A stretch of 64,000 nucleotides of DNA from Chitinophagaceae bacterium. Its GTDB lineage: Bacteria; Bacteroidota; Bacteroidia; Cytophagales; Cytophagaceae. A program made the position numbers and the translations under genes. The notes under the pieces are model-generated. The model was not told the DNA's origin and did not search any database. It saw only the letters and a list, made by a program, of their open reading frames with translations. Shown piece after piece: positions 1 to 7,356 of this stretch. Numbering within the stretch: the stretch's first letter is position 1; each line of letters begins with the position of its first letter. The stretch covers positions 1 to 64,000 of the forward strand of contig JAQBNU010000004.1 of the NCBI GenBank assembly GCA_028288365.1. Reading direction: 5' to 3'.

Positions 1-33
1 AGGGTTGCAAACGATTTGATCGTCTGCAACCCT
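1..33. terminator. Hairpin downstream of the DUF4286 gene
   Basis: Bases 1-15 pair with 19-33 with one mismatch (A10/C24), leaving a three-base loop. This is a long GC-containing hairpin directly after the minus-strand gene that ends at 52. On the plus strand it is followed by a pyrimidine-rich run (tctctttt), so it could also terminate a plus-strand transcript entering from outside the window. The window edge hides the downstream side. Confidence 0.55.
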
Positions 34-51
34 TCTCTTTTGATAGGATAA

Positions 52-357
52 TTAAAGGATTTCGTGACTAAGTATGGTAGTAAAGAATAAGCACTGCGCC
101 CCAAATTTTTTAGCGAGACTTTTCTGATGAATCACTTCGAGTTCGTCCTGAAACAAATCGAGCAGGGCCATGTTTTCAAATGAAAACTGAACGGCAAAAC
201 TCACCTGTCCTTCTTCAGCCGGATGATCCACTCTATAGACCCTATAATCGGGCGTTCGGAAGGCAATGCTCTCCTGAAAGGCCTCCTCTTTTAACCATTT
301 TTTCCAAGGGTCAATATTATTGGGTGTAGTGATATAGGTTGTATTGAGTATAAACAT
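52..357 (-). CDS. DUF4286 family protein
   Basis: A 101-residue soluble protein resembling the DUF4286 family, which is small, common in Bacteroidetes and of unknown function. It has no signal peptide or membrane segment. The beginning (MFILNTTYITTP) followed by a Trp-rich helix (WKKWL), and a second half with a Phe/Gln-rich strand (FAVQFSF) and a long helix, fit the compact alpha/beta layout of that family. The longest frame opens with a GTG at 363, but an ATG two codons later (357) gives the expected N-terminus, so I place the start there. It is divergent from the sugar permease across about 120 bases and is probably transcribed alone. Family assignment is from memory of the family pattern, not a search. 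Confidence 0.7.
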   Translation of the reverse strand: MFILNTTYITTPNNIDPWKKWLKEEAFQESIAFRTPDYRVYRVDHPAEEGQVSFAVQFSFENMALLDLFQDELEVIHQKSLAKKFGAQCLFFTTILSHEIL

Positions 358-480
358 TGTCACTTAAATCATTTTTTTGCATTATTGGTTAAATAAATTG
401 GATTGTCAAATAACTTTATATAAATATACAACGTATATCTCCAATCAACGAGTCTTTGGTTTTTTAAAATCTAGTTTAAC

Positions 481-1710
481 ATGTACACCGACAAAAAAGT
501 AAACCTTAACAAAGCACTTTCAGTAATGACCGTCCTCTTTTTCATGTGGGGCTTGATCACAGTGCTGAACATTGCGTTGACAAGTGAGTTAAGTGATGTT
601 TTCCGTTTATCTCCTTTTCAAGCACTATTTATTCACGTAGCATTTTACAGTACCTATTTCATTGCCGGATATCCATCTGGTAAGGTCATTGATAAAATAG
701 GATTTCGTAAAGGGCTTTTGGCCGGAACATTATTAGCAGCGATTGGTTGCTTTTTGTTTTATCCGGCAGCTGGATTCAGATCGTTTCCTTTATTCATTAT
801 CGCCTTGGTAATAGTGGCTACTGGATTTACATTATTGCAGACTTCTGCTAACCCTTATGTTTTGTTGGTAGGAGACAGACAGACATCAGCTTCTCGTTTA
901 AGTTTGATCGGTGCATTCAATTCATTAGGTACTTTCCTTGCTCCATTATTGGCTGCAGGTGTTTTTTATAATATAGCAGGATTTAATCCGGATGATTTCG
1001 GAACCATGTCTGTAGCAGAAATTGATACGGCAAAAGTTGAATACGTACAGATTCCTTATTTGATTTTAGGAGTAGTTTGGTTATTGATCGCTGCACTGGT
1101 GTATTTCGCGAATCTCCCAAGTATTCAAACAGCCGATGTTGAACCCAACATCAAATCTGATAAGCCCATTACAAATGAATTGCAGGTAAAACATTTCGTG
1201 TTAGGTATGATTGCCATCTTCGCCTATGTTGGAGCGGAAGTGTCCATTGGACAATTCATCAATAGACAAGATCCGGGTTTCTCTCAACACTATTGGGGAT
1301 TGGCGATGATCGGCCGTTTCATAGGTGCATTGGTATTGATTAAATTAAGTCCACGCAAGTTGATCATGGTAAATACACTTGGCGCTATCTTGATGATCTT
1401 GTTTTATTTGTTCTTTAGTGGTGGAGAGCATTCCATTCTATTCCTTGTGATGATCGGATTGTTTAATTCTGTTCTGTGGCCTTGCGTCTTTATGATGGCG
1501 ATAGATGGATTAGGTAAATTCACAGAAGAAGGAGCATCTTACCTGATCATGATGATTCTTGGAGGAGCTGTAATACCTCTTCTTTTCATGAACATTGTCA
1601 CCATCCCTTCTGTAGGAGCTGGCTTGTTGATCATCCTGATCTGTTACGCTTACATTTTCTACTATGGAATGAAAGGTTCGAGATACGAGAAGAGAACAAA
1701 CCTCTACTAG
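481..1710 (+). CDS. Sugar:proton symporter, FucP/GlcP-type MFS permease
   Basis: A 409-residue inner-membrane protein with about 12 hydrophobic segments, of the FHS (fucose:H+ symporter) branch of the major facilitator superfamily. The typical markers are present: a Gly-rich first segment (FFMWGLITVLN, about 20-30), the loop motif PSGKVIDKIGFRKGLL (about 65-80) and the hallmark LLQTSANPYV (about 119-127). Members import fucose, glucose, galactose or N-acetylglucosamine with protons; the substrate cannot be told from sequence. It stands alone, with no kinase or regulator beside it, and is followed by a strong terminator at 1737. GlcNAc would suit a chitin degrader, but that is inference. Confidence 0.85.
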   Translation: MYTDKKVNLNKALSVMTVLFFMWGLITVLNIALTSELSDVFRLSPFQALFIHVAFYSTYFIAGYPSGKVIDKIGFRKGLLAGTLLAAIGCFLFYPAAGFRSFPLFIIALVIVATGFTLLQTSANPYVLLVGDRQTSASRLSLIGAFNSLGTFLAPLLAAGVFYNIAGFNPDDFGTMSVAEIDTAKVEYVQIPYLILGVVWLLIAALVYFANLPSIQTADVEPNIKSDKPITNELQVKHFVLGMIAIFAYVGAEVSIGQFINRQDPGFSQHYWGLAMIGRFIGALVLIKLSPRKLIMVNTLGAILMILFYLFFSGGEHSILFLVMIGLFNSVLWPCVFMMAIDGLGKFTEEGASYLIMMILGGAVIPLLFMNIVTIPSVGAGLLIILICYAYIFYYGMKGSRYEKRTNLY

Positions 1711-1736
1711 AGTTATACGATATAGATACTATTGAA

Positions 1737-1768
1737 GGTCCCGGCTGTTAAGCCGGGACCTTTTTTTT
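1737..1768 (+). terminator. Rho-independent terminator of the sugar permease
   Basis: A perfect 10-bp stem (GGTCCCGGCT / AGCCGGGACC) with a four-base loop (1747-1750) followed by eight T residues, 27 bases after the permease stop. Confidence 0.93.
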
Positions 1769-1779
1769 GAATAAGGCAC

Positions 1780-2213
1780 GAGGGACGAGCCAGGAGGGAT
1801 GAAAGAGAATAAGTATTGGGACAGCTAGAAGAAATCAGTAGGGAGTCTTAGAGACTTGAAGAGGCACTGCTACTGGTAAATGAAATGAAGAAGTAATAAA
1901 AGGAAACGAGGTGAAAGATTGGGACAATAGCGTAAAGAAGGTATAAGCGATGAATACGACGTGAGAGAGGAAGTACTACTAGAGACAGGATGGGAACGGT
2001 CAGAGGTCTCTAAAGGATCAGTGAATACGGAAAATGGAAGTGTATCAAATGGGTATAAAAGAACAGCTTTATAATAATCAAAGGACTAATATATAGAAAA
2101 GGTAAGATCACCAGATTATAAAAATGTGTAAGCGATAACATCGCTAAAACTGATTTTACTTGCTTATCTCTCTAACTCATTTATTGTCTCTTGTTCCTCC
2201 TGGCTCGTCCCTC
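1780..2213. repeat. Gene-free segment bounded by an 18-bp perfect inverted repeat
   Basis: The ends 1780-1797 and 2196-2213 are exact inverted copies (GAGGGACGAGCCAGGAGG and its complement) enclosing about 400 bases. The interior is purine-rich on the plus strand and carries no convincing reading frame on either strand. The longest open stretch is about 45 codons and resembles nothing I know. The same terminal word recurs at 20493-20508, related words at 10168-10186 and 20526-20544, and a shorter related inverted pair (AGGGACGAGGGACG) at 60214-60302. It could be a non-autonomous element, a decayed gene between two dispersed repeats, or two unrelated repeat copies. No target-site duplication is obvious. 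Confidence 0.55.
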
Positions 2214-2223
2214 AAATGGGGGC

Positions 2224-2254
2224 AAAAAAAAACACGGACCGAAGTCCGTGTTTT
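2224..2254 (-). terminator. Rho-independent terminator of the histone-like gene
   Basis: Stem AACACGGAC (2231-2239) pairs with GTCCGTGTT (2244-2252) around a four-base loop. On the minus strand it is followed by a run of about nine T. It lies 25 bases past the stop of the Lys/Ala-rich gene. Confidence 0.9.
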
Positions 2255-2276
2255 AAAGCTTTACATCACAAAGATG

Positions 2277-2555
2277 TTATGCTTGTGGTGCACTAGGTGC
2301 TTTTTTAGCAGCTTTTTTCTTAGCAGCTTTTTTCTTTGGAGCAGCTTTTTTAGCAGCTTTCTTAGCTACTTTCTTAGTTGCTTTTTTAGCGACTTTTTTA
2401 GCAGCTTTCTTAGCTACTTTTTTCGTTGCTTTTTTAGCAGCTTTCTTAGCTACTTTTTTCGTTGCTTTTTTCGCTACTTTTTTCTTTGCAGCTACTTTTT
2501 TCTTTGCAGCAGGTTTCTTAGCTGCAGATTTTTTAGAAGTTTTAGCTTTTGCCAT
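2277..2555 (-). CDS. Lys/Ala-rich histone H1-like DNA-binding protein
   Basis: A 92-residue, extremely basic protein made almost only of Lys and Ala with some Val, Thr, Pro and Ser. There is no acidic residue and no hydrophobic core, so it is probably disordered. It is built from imperfect units such as KKVAKKAAKKATKK, like the C-terminal tail of eukaryotic histone H1 and the Hc1/Hc2-type or AlgP-like proteins of bacteria. It would bind DNA or RNA by charge. The start is well set: an ATG preceded by AAGGAGGAG (2560-2568), a near-perfect Shine-Dalgarno sequence that is unusual in a phylum where most genes lack one. Its own terminator follows. The complementary strand also has an open frame, but that is an artefact of the repeats. 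Confidence 0.85.
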   Translation of the reverse strand: MAKAKTSKKSAAKKPAAKKKVAAKKKVAKKATKKVAKKAAKKATKKVAKKAAKKVAKKATKKVAKKAAKKAAPKKKAAKKKAAKKAPSAPQA

Positions 2556-2735
2556 GATCTCCTCCTTTTTTGTAATTAAATAATTAGTTAAAAAATACTT
2601 GACTAAATCTATTTCAATAATATGTAAATTATTTTAAACTTCCAAACAACTCTTTATGCAAAAAATTATCTACAGCCATTTTTTTTTCGTGAGAATGAGA
2701 TTTAAACGGGTTATGGGTCTTCAGCTAAAAAACAA

Positions 2736-2775
2736 ACCTTCTGTAGCACTAGTAAAATCAATAGCTACAGAAGGT
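2736..2775 (-). terminator. Rho-independent terminator of lysA
   Basis: A perfect 12-bp stem (2736-2747 with 2764-2775) with a 16-base loop. On the minus strand it is followed by TTTGTTTTTT. It lies about 27 bases beyond the lysA stop. Confidence 0.85.
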
Positions 2776-2801
2776 CGTGTATAAAACAGGAATTTTAGGG
2801 C

Positions 2802-4055
2802 CTAAACTTTCAAACTTTGCTCGGCTGAAAAAATTTCTACCTGATTTTTCAAAAGGTCATCAAAAACTTCTCTTTTTCTGATTAAAAAGTCTCGTTCATT
2901 CAAAATCAAAACCTCCGCAGGACGAAAACGACTGTTGTAATTTGAACTCATACTGAATCCGTAAGCGCCTCCGTTTTTTAATGCGATAATATCTCCCTCT
3001 TTGGCTTCGCTGATGTCTAGAGCTTTCCCGAAGGTATCGGTTTCACAAATGTATCCGACAACGTTATATTTTTTTAATTTTCCAGTCGGATTGCTCGCGT
3101 TGAAGATCGAATGGTATGATCCGTACATCATCGGACGGATTAAATGGTTCAATCCGGAATTTACCCCGATGAAAGTACAAGCAGGGGTCTCTTTGATCAC
3201 TGTACAAGTTGTCAACAGCAATCCGGATTCACTCACCAGAAACTTTCCAGGCTCAAACCAAAGTTCTAATTCCTTTCCATACGTTGCGCAGAAGGCCTTA
3301 AACGCGCTACTCATCTTCTTTCCGAGTTCTTCGATGTCTGTGGCATGATCTCCGTCTTTGTATGCAACTTTAAAACCGCTACCAAAATCGATAAAGGATA
3401 AATTCTTGTAATGTCTGGCAACTTTAAACATGATCTCAGCCGCACTGACAAATGCATCTGCCGATTTGAAATCAGATCCGCTGTGTACGTGAATACCTTC
3501 AACATTTAACTTATAGTGAGAAACAATGTCCAGTATATTTTGCTCCTGTTCGATTGAAATCCCAAATTTTGACTCGCGATGTCCGGTCATGATCTTCTCA
3601 TTTCCTCCAGCATCGATGTGTGGATTGATGCGTATGCACACCGGTACGCTTGATCCATACAACTCTCCGAAACGATTCAGGAAGGGAAGATTGTCGATGT
3701 TGATATGTACATTCAGTTTCACTGCTTCTTCGATTTCGGAAAAGTCCACACAGTTTGGTGTGAACATAATTTCCTCTGGAGCAAATCCTGCTCTAAGTGC
3801 CAGGTGCAATTCATTGATCGAAACAACGTCAACTCCTGATCCGGCTTTTTGCAATAGAGTAAGTATAGATTGATTGGTCAATGCTTTTGCGGCGTATTTA
3901 ATCTTTACACGAGTACCTTCAAACGCATTTTTCAAACGTTTGTACTGGCTTAAAATTTTTTCTCCATCATATACATATAAAGGAGTTTGGTACTTTTCTG
4001 CCAAGGCATTCAATGTGATTCCCTGGATGCTGTAACTGCCGTTTGTTAATTCCAT
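2802..4055 (-). CDS. lysA: Diaminopimelate decarboxylase
   Basis: A 417-residue PLP enzyme of the alanine racemase fold that decarboxylates meso-diaminopimelate to L-lysine, the last step of lysine synthesis, in the cytosol. The PLP lysine is Lys57 in KYAAKALTN. Further family marks are the HVHSGSDF strand, the Gly-rich phosphate loop (FIDFGSGFKV), the CETDTFGK segment carrying the active-site Cys of the partner subunit, and GGAYGFSMSSNYNSR near the C-terminus. Length is normal. The longest frame begins 30 bases upstream at a TTG (4085), but that codon lies inside the promoter box at 4083-4090, so the ATG at 4055 is the start. It is divergent from the trp operon, with about 135 bases between this start and the trp leader ATG. 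Confidence 0.95.
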   Translation of the reverse strand: MELTNGSYSIQGITLNALAEKYQTPLYVYDGEKILSQYKRLKNAFEGTRVKIKYAAKALTNQSILTLLQKAGSGVDVVSINELHLALRAGFAPEEIMFTPNCVDFSEIEEAVKLNVHINIDNLPFLNRFGELYGSSVPVCIRINPHIDAGGNEKIMTGHRESKFGISIEQEQNILDIVSHYKLNVEGIHVHSGSDFKSADAFVSAAEIMFKVARHYKNLSFIDFGSGFKVAYKDGDHATDIEELGKKMSSAFKAFCATYGKELELWFEPGKFLVSESGLLLTTCTVIKETPACTFIGVNSGLNHLIRPMMYGSYHSIFNASNPTGKLKKYNVVGYICETDTFGKALDISEAKEGDIIALKNGGAYGFSMSSNYNSRFRPAEVLILNERDFLIRKREVFDDLLKNQVEIFSAEQSLKV

Positions 4056-4082
4056 ACGAAGTAAAAGGTATAATTTGTCGTG

Positions 4083-4090
4083 CAAAGATA
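4083..4090 (-). promoter_or_regulatory. lysA promoter -7 box (TATCTTTG)
   Basis: On the minus strand this reads TATCTTTG, an exact match to the Bacteroidetes -7 consensus TAnnTTTG, 27 bases before the lysA ATG. A TTG -33 element is not clear. Confidence 0.65.
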
Positions 4091-4142
4091 GTTGAATAAG
4101 CAGCGAGCTCTATGACCTTGTACAAAATTTTCGGTCGTGCTG

Positions 4143-4174
4143 TTGTATCTATTGTCAAATAATGCTTATTTTTG
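4143..4174 (+). promoter_or_regulatory. trp operon promoter (TTG-N21-TATTTTTG)
   Basis: TATTTTTG at 4167-4174 matches TAnnTTTG, with a TTG at 4143-4145 at a spacing of 21, inside the range of Bacteroidetes promoters. Transcription would begin at about 4180, just before the leader peptide ATG at 4193. Confidence 0.65.
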
Positions 4175-4179
4175 AAAAA

Positions 4180-4322
4180 ACGAATTAAGAACATGGTACA
4201 GATCGTAAACAAATATTGGTGGTGGGAATCATAAATCCAGCTGGTGGACACACGACCTCTATTTGTATACATTAAGATATAAAAGTAAGGCTTGCTGTGG
4301 ATCAGCAAGCCTTACTTATTTT
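4180..4322 (+). ncRNA. trp operon attenuator leader
   Basis: The leader contains the Trp-rich peptide (4193-4234) and a perfect 15-bp hairpin at 4283-4297 with 4303-4317 (loop TGGAT) followed by ATTTT, ending 17 bases before trpE. The U-run is short, so terminator strength is uncertain. A possible antiterminator pairs AUCCA (4235-4239, directly after the leader stop) with the hairpin loop UGGAU (4298-4302), which would nucleate disruption of the stem; this pairing is my inference. From memory, a structured 'Bacteroid-trp' leader class has been reported upstream of trp genes in this phylum, and this may be a member. Confidence 0.75.
4193..4234 (+). CDS. trpL: trp leader peptide (MVQIVNKYWWWES)
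   Basis: A 13-codon open frame reading Met-Val-Gln-Ile-Val-Asn-Lys-Tyr-Trp-Trp-Trp-Glu-Ser-stop, with three consecutive TGG codons at 4217-4225. It lies between the trp promoter box and a strong hairpin just ahead of trpE. Three Trp codons in a row in so short a frame, in exactly this position, are very unlikely by chance. A ribosome stalling there under Trp starvation would change folding of the downstream RNA and allow readthrough into trpE. The stop is followed at once by a Trp-codon-free segment that could pair with the downstream hairpin. Confidence 0.88.
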   Translation: MVQIVNKYWWWES

Positions 4323-4338
4323 AAAGCATTCAACATTC

Positions 4339-5751
4339 ATGAAAAAGATAAAGATCAACACCACTACTCAATCTCTGCTGGCAGACATGCTTACTCCGGT
4401 ATCTGTCTACCTGAAATTAAGAGATCACTTTCCTTACAGTTGCCTGCTTGAAAGTTCCGATTACCACGGTACGCAGGACATCTACTCCTATATAGGATGC
4501 GAACCACTGGCTTCTTTTAAAGTAGAAGAGGGAACGATCAACATTCAATTGCCTGGACAAAAAGACGAGACACGAAAAGCCACTCGCGAAACGGTAACAG
4601 AAGCGCTGTCAGATTTTATCGGTGCATTTGATACGCAAACCTTGTCTGTACCTTTTATTACAGGAGGACTTTTTGGTTACATGTCTTATGACGCGGTTCG
4701 TTATTTTGAACAGGTAGACATTTCAACATTCGCAACGGACGATCGCAAAATTCCGGATGTGTATTACATGTTCTATCGCTATTTGTTGGTTTTTAATCAT
4801 TTCAACAATGAATTGACGATCATCGAAAATCAACCGGCAGACAATACCTCTGGTTCTTCGCAGATCGAAAAAATAAAAACATTGATACAAAATCAGAATG
4901 TACCGGAGTTTGATTTTGCCTTGACTTCGGAAGAAACCTCCAACCTGACCGATGAAGAATACCTAAGTATCATTGACAAGGGTAAGCAGCATTGCCGCCG
5001 TGGAGATGTGTTTCAAATTGTATTGTCCAGAAGATTTCAACGCGGCTTCAGCGGAGATGACTTCAACGTGTACAGAAGTTTGCGTTCCATCAATCCTTCT
5101 CCTTACTTATTTTATTTTGATTACGGCAGTTTCAGGATTTTCGGTTCTTCACCGGAAGCCCAAATCGTGATCAAGGACGGAGCGGCATTTATTTATCCCA
5201 TTGCCGGTACATTCAGAAGAACAGGAGACGATGTGAAAGATTACGACCTGGCGAAAGAATTATTAAACGATCCGAAAGAAAATGCCGAACACGTCATGTT
5301 GGTAGATCTGGCAAGAAATGATCTGAGCCGACACGGTGAACAGGTAAAAGTAGAAACCTTCAAAGAAGTACAATACTATTCTCACGTCATTCACCTGGTG
5401 TCAAAAGTAAAAGGTATCCTCGAACATCCGGAAGATTACATGCAAGTGGTAGCAGATACGTTTCCTGCCGGCACGTTGAGTGGTGCACCGAAACACCGCG
5501 CCATGCAATTGATTGATCAATACGAAAAAGGCAATCGTGGATTTTATGGTGGAGCTATCGGATACATTGGATTCAATGGAGAATTCAATCATGCCATCAT
5601 GATCCGTTCCATTTTAAGTAAATACAATCAATTGTATTATCAGGCTGGTGCGGGTGTCGTGGATCTTTCTGTCAGAGAAAGTGAATTGCAAGAAGTGCAC
5701 AACAAATTGGCTGCCGTAAAAAAAGCCATCGAAAAGGCTGTTACCATTTAA
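4339..5751 (+). CDS. trpE: Anthranilate synthase component I
   Basis: The 470-residue chorismate-binding subunit converts chorismate, with ammonia from TrpG, to anthranilate. The feedback-inhibition motif LLESS (36-40) is intact, so tryptophan should inhibit the enzyme. The catalytic half carries FPAGTLSGAPKHRAMQLID and GFYGGAIGYIGFNG, both family signatures. The longest frame starts at 4297, but that codon lies inside the attenuator hairpin; the ATG at 4339, after the hairpin, gives the normal N-terminus (MKKIKINTTTQSLLADMLTP). First structural gene of the operon; trpG starts 13 bases after its stop. Confidence 0.96.
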   Translation: MKKIKINTTTQSLLADMLTPVSVYLKLRDHFPYSCLLESSDYHGTQDIYSYIGCEPLASFKVEEGTINIQLPGQKDETRKATRETVTEALSDFIGAFDTQTLSVPFITGGLFGYMSYDAVRYFEQVDISTFATDDRKIPDVYYMFYRYLLVFNHFNNELTIIENQPADNTSGSSQIEKIKTLIQNQNVPEFDFALTSEETSNLTDEEYLSIIDKGKQHCRRGDVFQIVLSRRFQRGFSGDDFNVYRSLRSINPSPYLFYFDYGSFRIFGSSPEAQIVIKDGAAFIYPIAGTFRRTGDDVKDYDLAKELLNDPKENAEHVMLVDLARNDLSRHGEQVKVETFKEVQYYSHVIHLVSKVKGILEHPEDYMQVVADTFPAGTLSGAPKHRAMQLIDQYEKGNRGFYGGAIGYIGFNGEFNHAIMIRSILSKYNQLYYQAGAGVVDLSVRESELQEVHNKLAAVKKAIEKAVTI

Positions 5752-5764
5752 TCGATCAAAGACC

Positions 5765-6355
5765 ATGAGCACAGATAAAGCAAAGACGAGGATATTAGTT
5801 TTTGATAACTACGATTCTTTTACCTACAATCTGGTACACTATATAAAAGGACTAGGTTATAAAAACCTGGAAGTATACCGCAACGATCAGATTCCATTGG
5901 CAGAGATTGCCGCTTACGATAAAATATTATTATCACCGGGTCCGGGTATTCCTTCTGAAGCAGGCATTTTGCATGAGGTCATCAAAACCTATGCACCGAC
6001 GAAAAGTATTTTCGGAGTATGTTTAGGTTTACAAGCCATCGGCGAAGTATTTGGTGGGACATTGATCAATTTGGATAAAGTGTACCACGGCATTGCTACA
6101 GATATACATATCACTGTACCGGCTGATCTTACTTTTGAGGGATTACCGCCTACCTTCAAAGCGGGACGTTATCATTCATGGGCGGTGGCAACCAAAGATT
6201 TTCCAAACGAATTGGAAGTAACAGCAGTGGATGATAAAAATCAAATCATGGCATTGCGTCATAAAACGTATGATGTAAGAGGCGTACAGTTTCACCCGGA
6301 ATCTATTTTGACGGAACACGGTGAACAAATGGTCCTGAACTGGTTAAAGCATTAA
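5765..6355 (+). CDS. trpG: Anthranilate synthase component II (glutamine amidotransferase)
   Basis: A 196-residue class I glutamine amidotransferase that supplies ammonia to TrpE. The catalytic triad is visible: Cys86 in FGVCLGLQAIG, and His177 and Glu179 in VQFHPES. The oxyanion-loop motif LLSPGPGIP (about 55-63) is also present. It is not fused to trpD, unlike in enterobacteria. A related PabA role (shared amidotransferase for 4-aminobenzoate) cannot be excluded, but its position between trpE and trpD makes TrpG the main role. Confidence 0.95.
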   Translation: MSTDKAKTRILVFDNYDSFTYNLVHYIKGLGYKNLEVYRNDQIPLAEIAAYDKILLSPGPGIPSEAGILHEVIKTYAPTKSIFGVCLGLQAIGEVFGGTLINLDKVYHGIATDIHITVPADLTFEGLPPTFKAGRYHSWAVATKDFPNELEVTAVDDKNQIMALRHKTYDVRGVQFHPESILTEHGEQMVLNWLKH

Positions 6356-6358
6356 ATC

Positions 6359-7354
6359 ATGAAAGAAATATTACAACAGCTGATCGATCATAAAACACTG
6401 AGTCGCGCCGATGCGAAGACGGCGATGCTTCGTATTGGTCGGGGAGAGATCAACACTTCACAAACCACAGCCTTCATGACAGTGTTCATGATGCGCAGTG
6501 TGACGGTGCAGGAAATGTCAGGCTTCCGTGATGCGATGCTGGAATTATGTGTGCCGGTGCCGGTTTCAGAATTTGATCCAATGGATTTGTGCGGTACTGG
6601 CGGCGATGGGAAGAGCACTTTTAATATTTCTACTACCGTTTCTTTTGTAGCGGCGGGTGCAGGAATCTATGTGGCCAAACACGGCAATTATGGAGTTTCA
6701 TCGCCAGTAGGTTCTTCGAATGTGATGGAATTTCTAGGTTACAATTTCACCAATGATATCGATACTTTAAAAAAACAGTTGGAGCGATCAAAAGTCTGTA
6801 TCTTACATGCACCTTTGTTTCATCCGGCCATGAAAAATGTGGCGCCCATCAGAAGAGAGTTGGGCGTAAAGACATTCTTCAACATGCTGGGCCCAATGAT
6901 CAATCCGGCTTTTGTGAAAAAACAAATGGTGGGTGTATTCAGTCTTGAATTGGCACGCCTTTACGGATATATTTATGCGGAGACAGATAAGCGTTATTGC
7001 ATCGCACACTCCTTAGATACATACGATGAAATTTCTTTGACGGCTCCGTTCAAATTGATTACCAACAGGGGAGAGGAGATTTATACGCCACAGGATTTAG
7101 GTATGAATACGTTTGTTCATGACGAAATCAAAAGTGGAAGCAACGTGGAAGAAAGCGCACACATTTTCTTGAACATCATACAGAACAAAGGTACGAAAGC
7201 ACAAAACGACGTAACCCTCGCCAATGCTGCTGCTGCCATCGTTTGTGCCAAACCCGGAACAACCATGCTGGACGCTGTAGAAATTGCCAGAGAATCCATA
7301 CAATCAGGCAAGGCATACCAGGCCTTTAAAATATTAATGGACAATAACGCATAA
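6359..7354 (+). CDS. trpD: Anthranilate phosphoribosyltransferase
   Basis: A 331-residue enzyme that transfers phosphoribose from PRPP to anthranilate, the second step of Trp synthesis. The PRPP-binding signature DLCGTGGDGKSTFNIST (about 76-92) and the KHGNYGVSSPVGSSNVME segment are intact, as is the anthranilate-site region (HPAMKNVAPIRRELGVKTFFNMLGPMINPA). Length is typical. It begins 3 bases after the trpG stop and ends 2 bases before trpC, so translation is probably coupled. Confidence 0.96.
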   Translation: MKEILQQLIDHKTLSRADAKTAMLRIGRGEINTSQTTAFMTVFMMRSVTVQEMSGFRDAMLELCVPVPVSEFDPMDLCGTGGDGKSTFNISTTVSFVAAGAGIYVAKHGNYGVSSPVGSSNVMEFLGYNFTNDIDTLKKQLERSKVCILHAPLFHPAMKNVAPIRRELGVKTFFNMLGPMINPAFVKKQMVGVFSLELARLYGYIYAETDKRYCIAHSLDTYDEISLTAPFKLITNRGEEIYTPQDLGMNTFVHDEIKSGSNVEESAHIFLNIIQNKGTKAQNDVTLANAAAAIVCAKPGTTMLDAVEIARESIQSGKAYQAFKILMDNNA

Positions 7355-7356
7355 CC

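Noticed and set aside
1800-2190. Decayed four-helix-bundle or transposase gene inside the 1780-2213 element
   Set aside because: Translation in all frames has frequent stops and no stretch I can align with either family, so I only describe it as gene-free.
2160-2579. Phe/Ser-rich open frame on the plus strand
   Set aside because: It is the complement of the Lys/Ala repeat gene; its composition follows from that gene's codons, and it lacks a ribosome site.
4055-4085. Longer lysA start at the TTG at 4085
   Set aside because: That codon lies in the TATCTTTG promoter box, so it would not be in the transcript.
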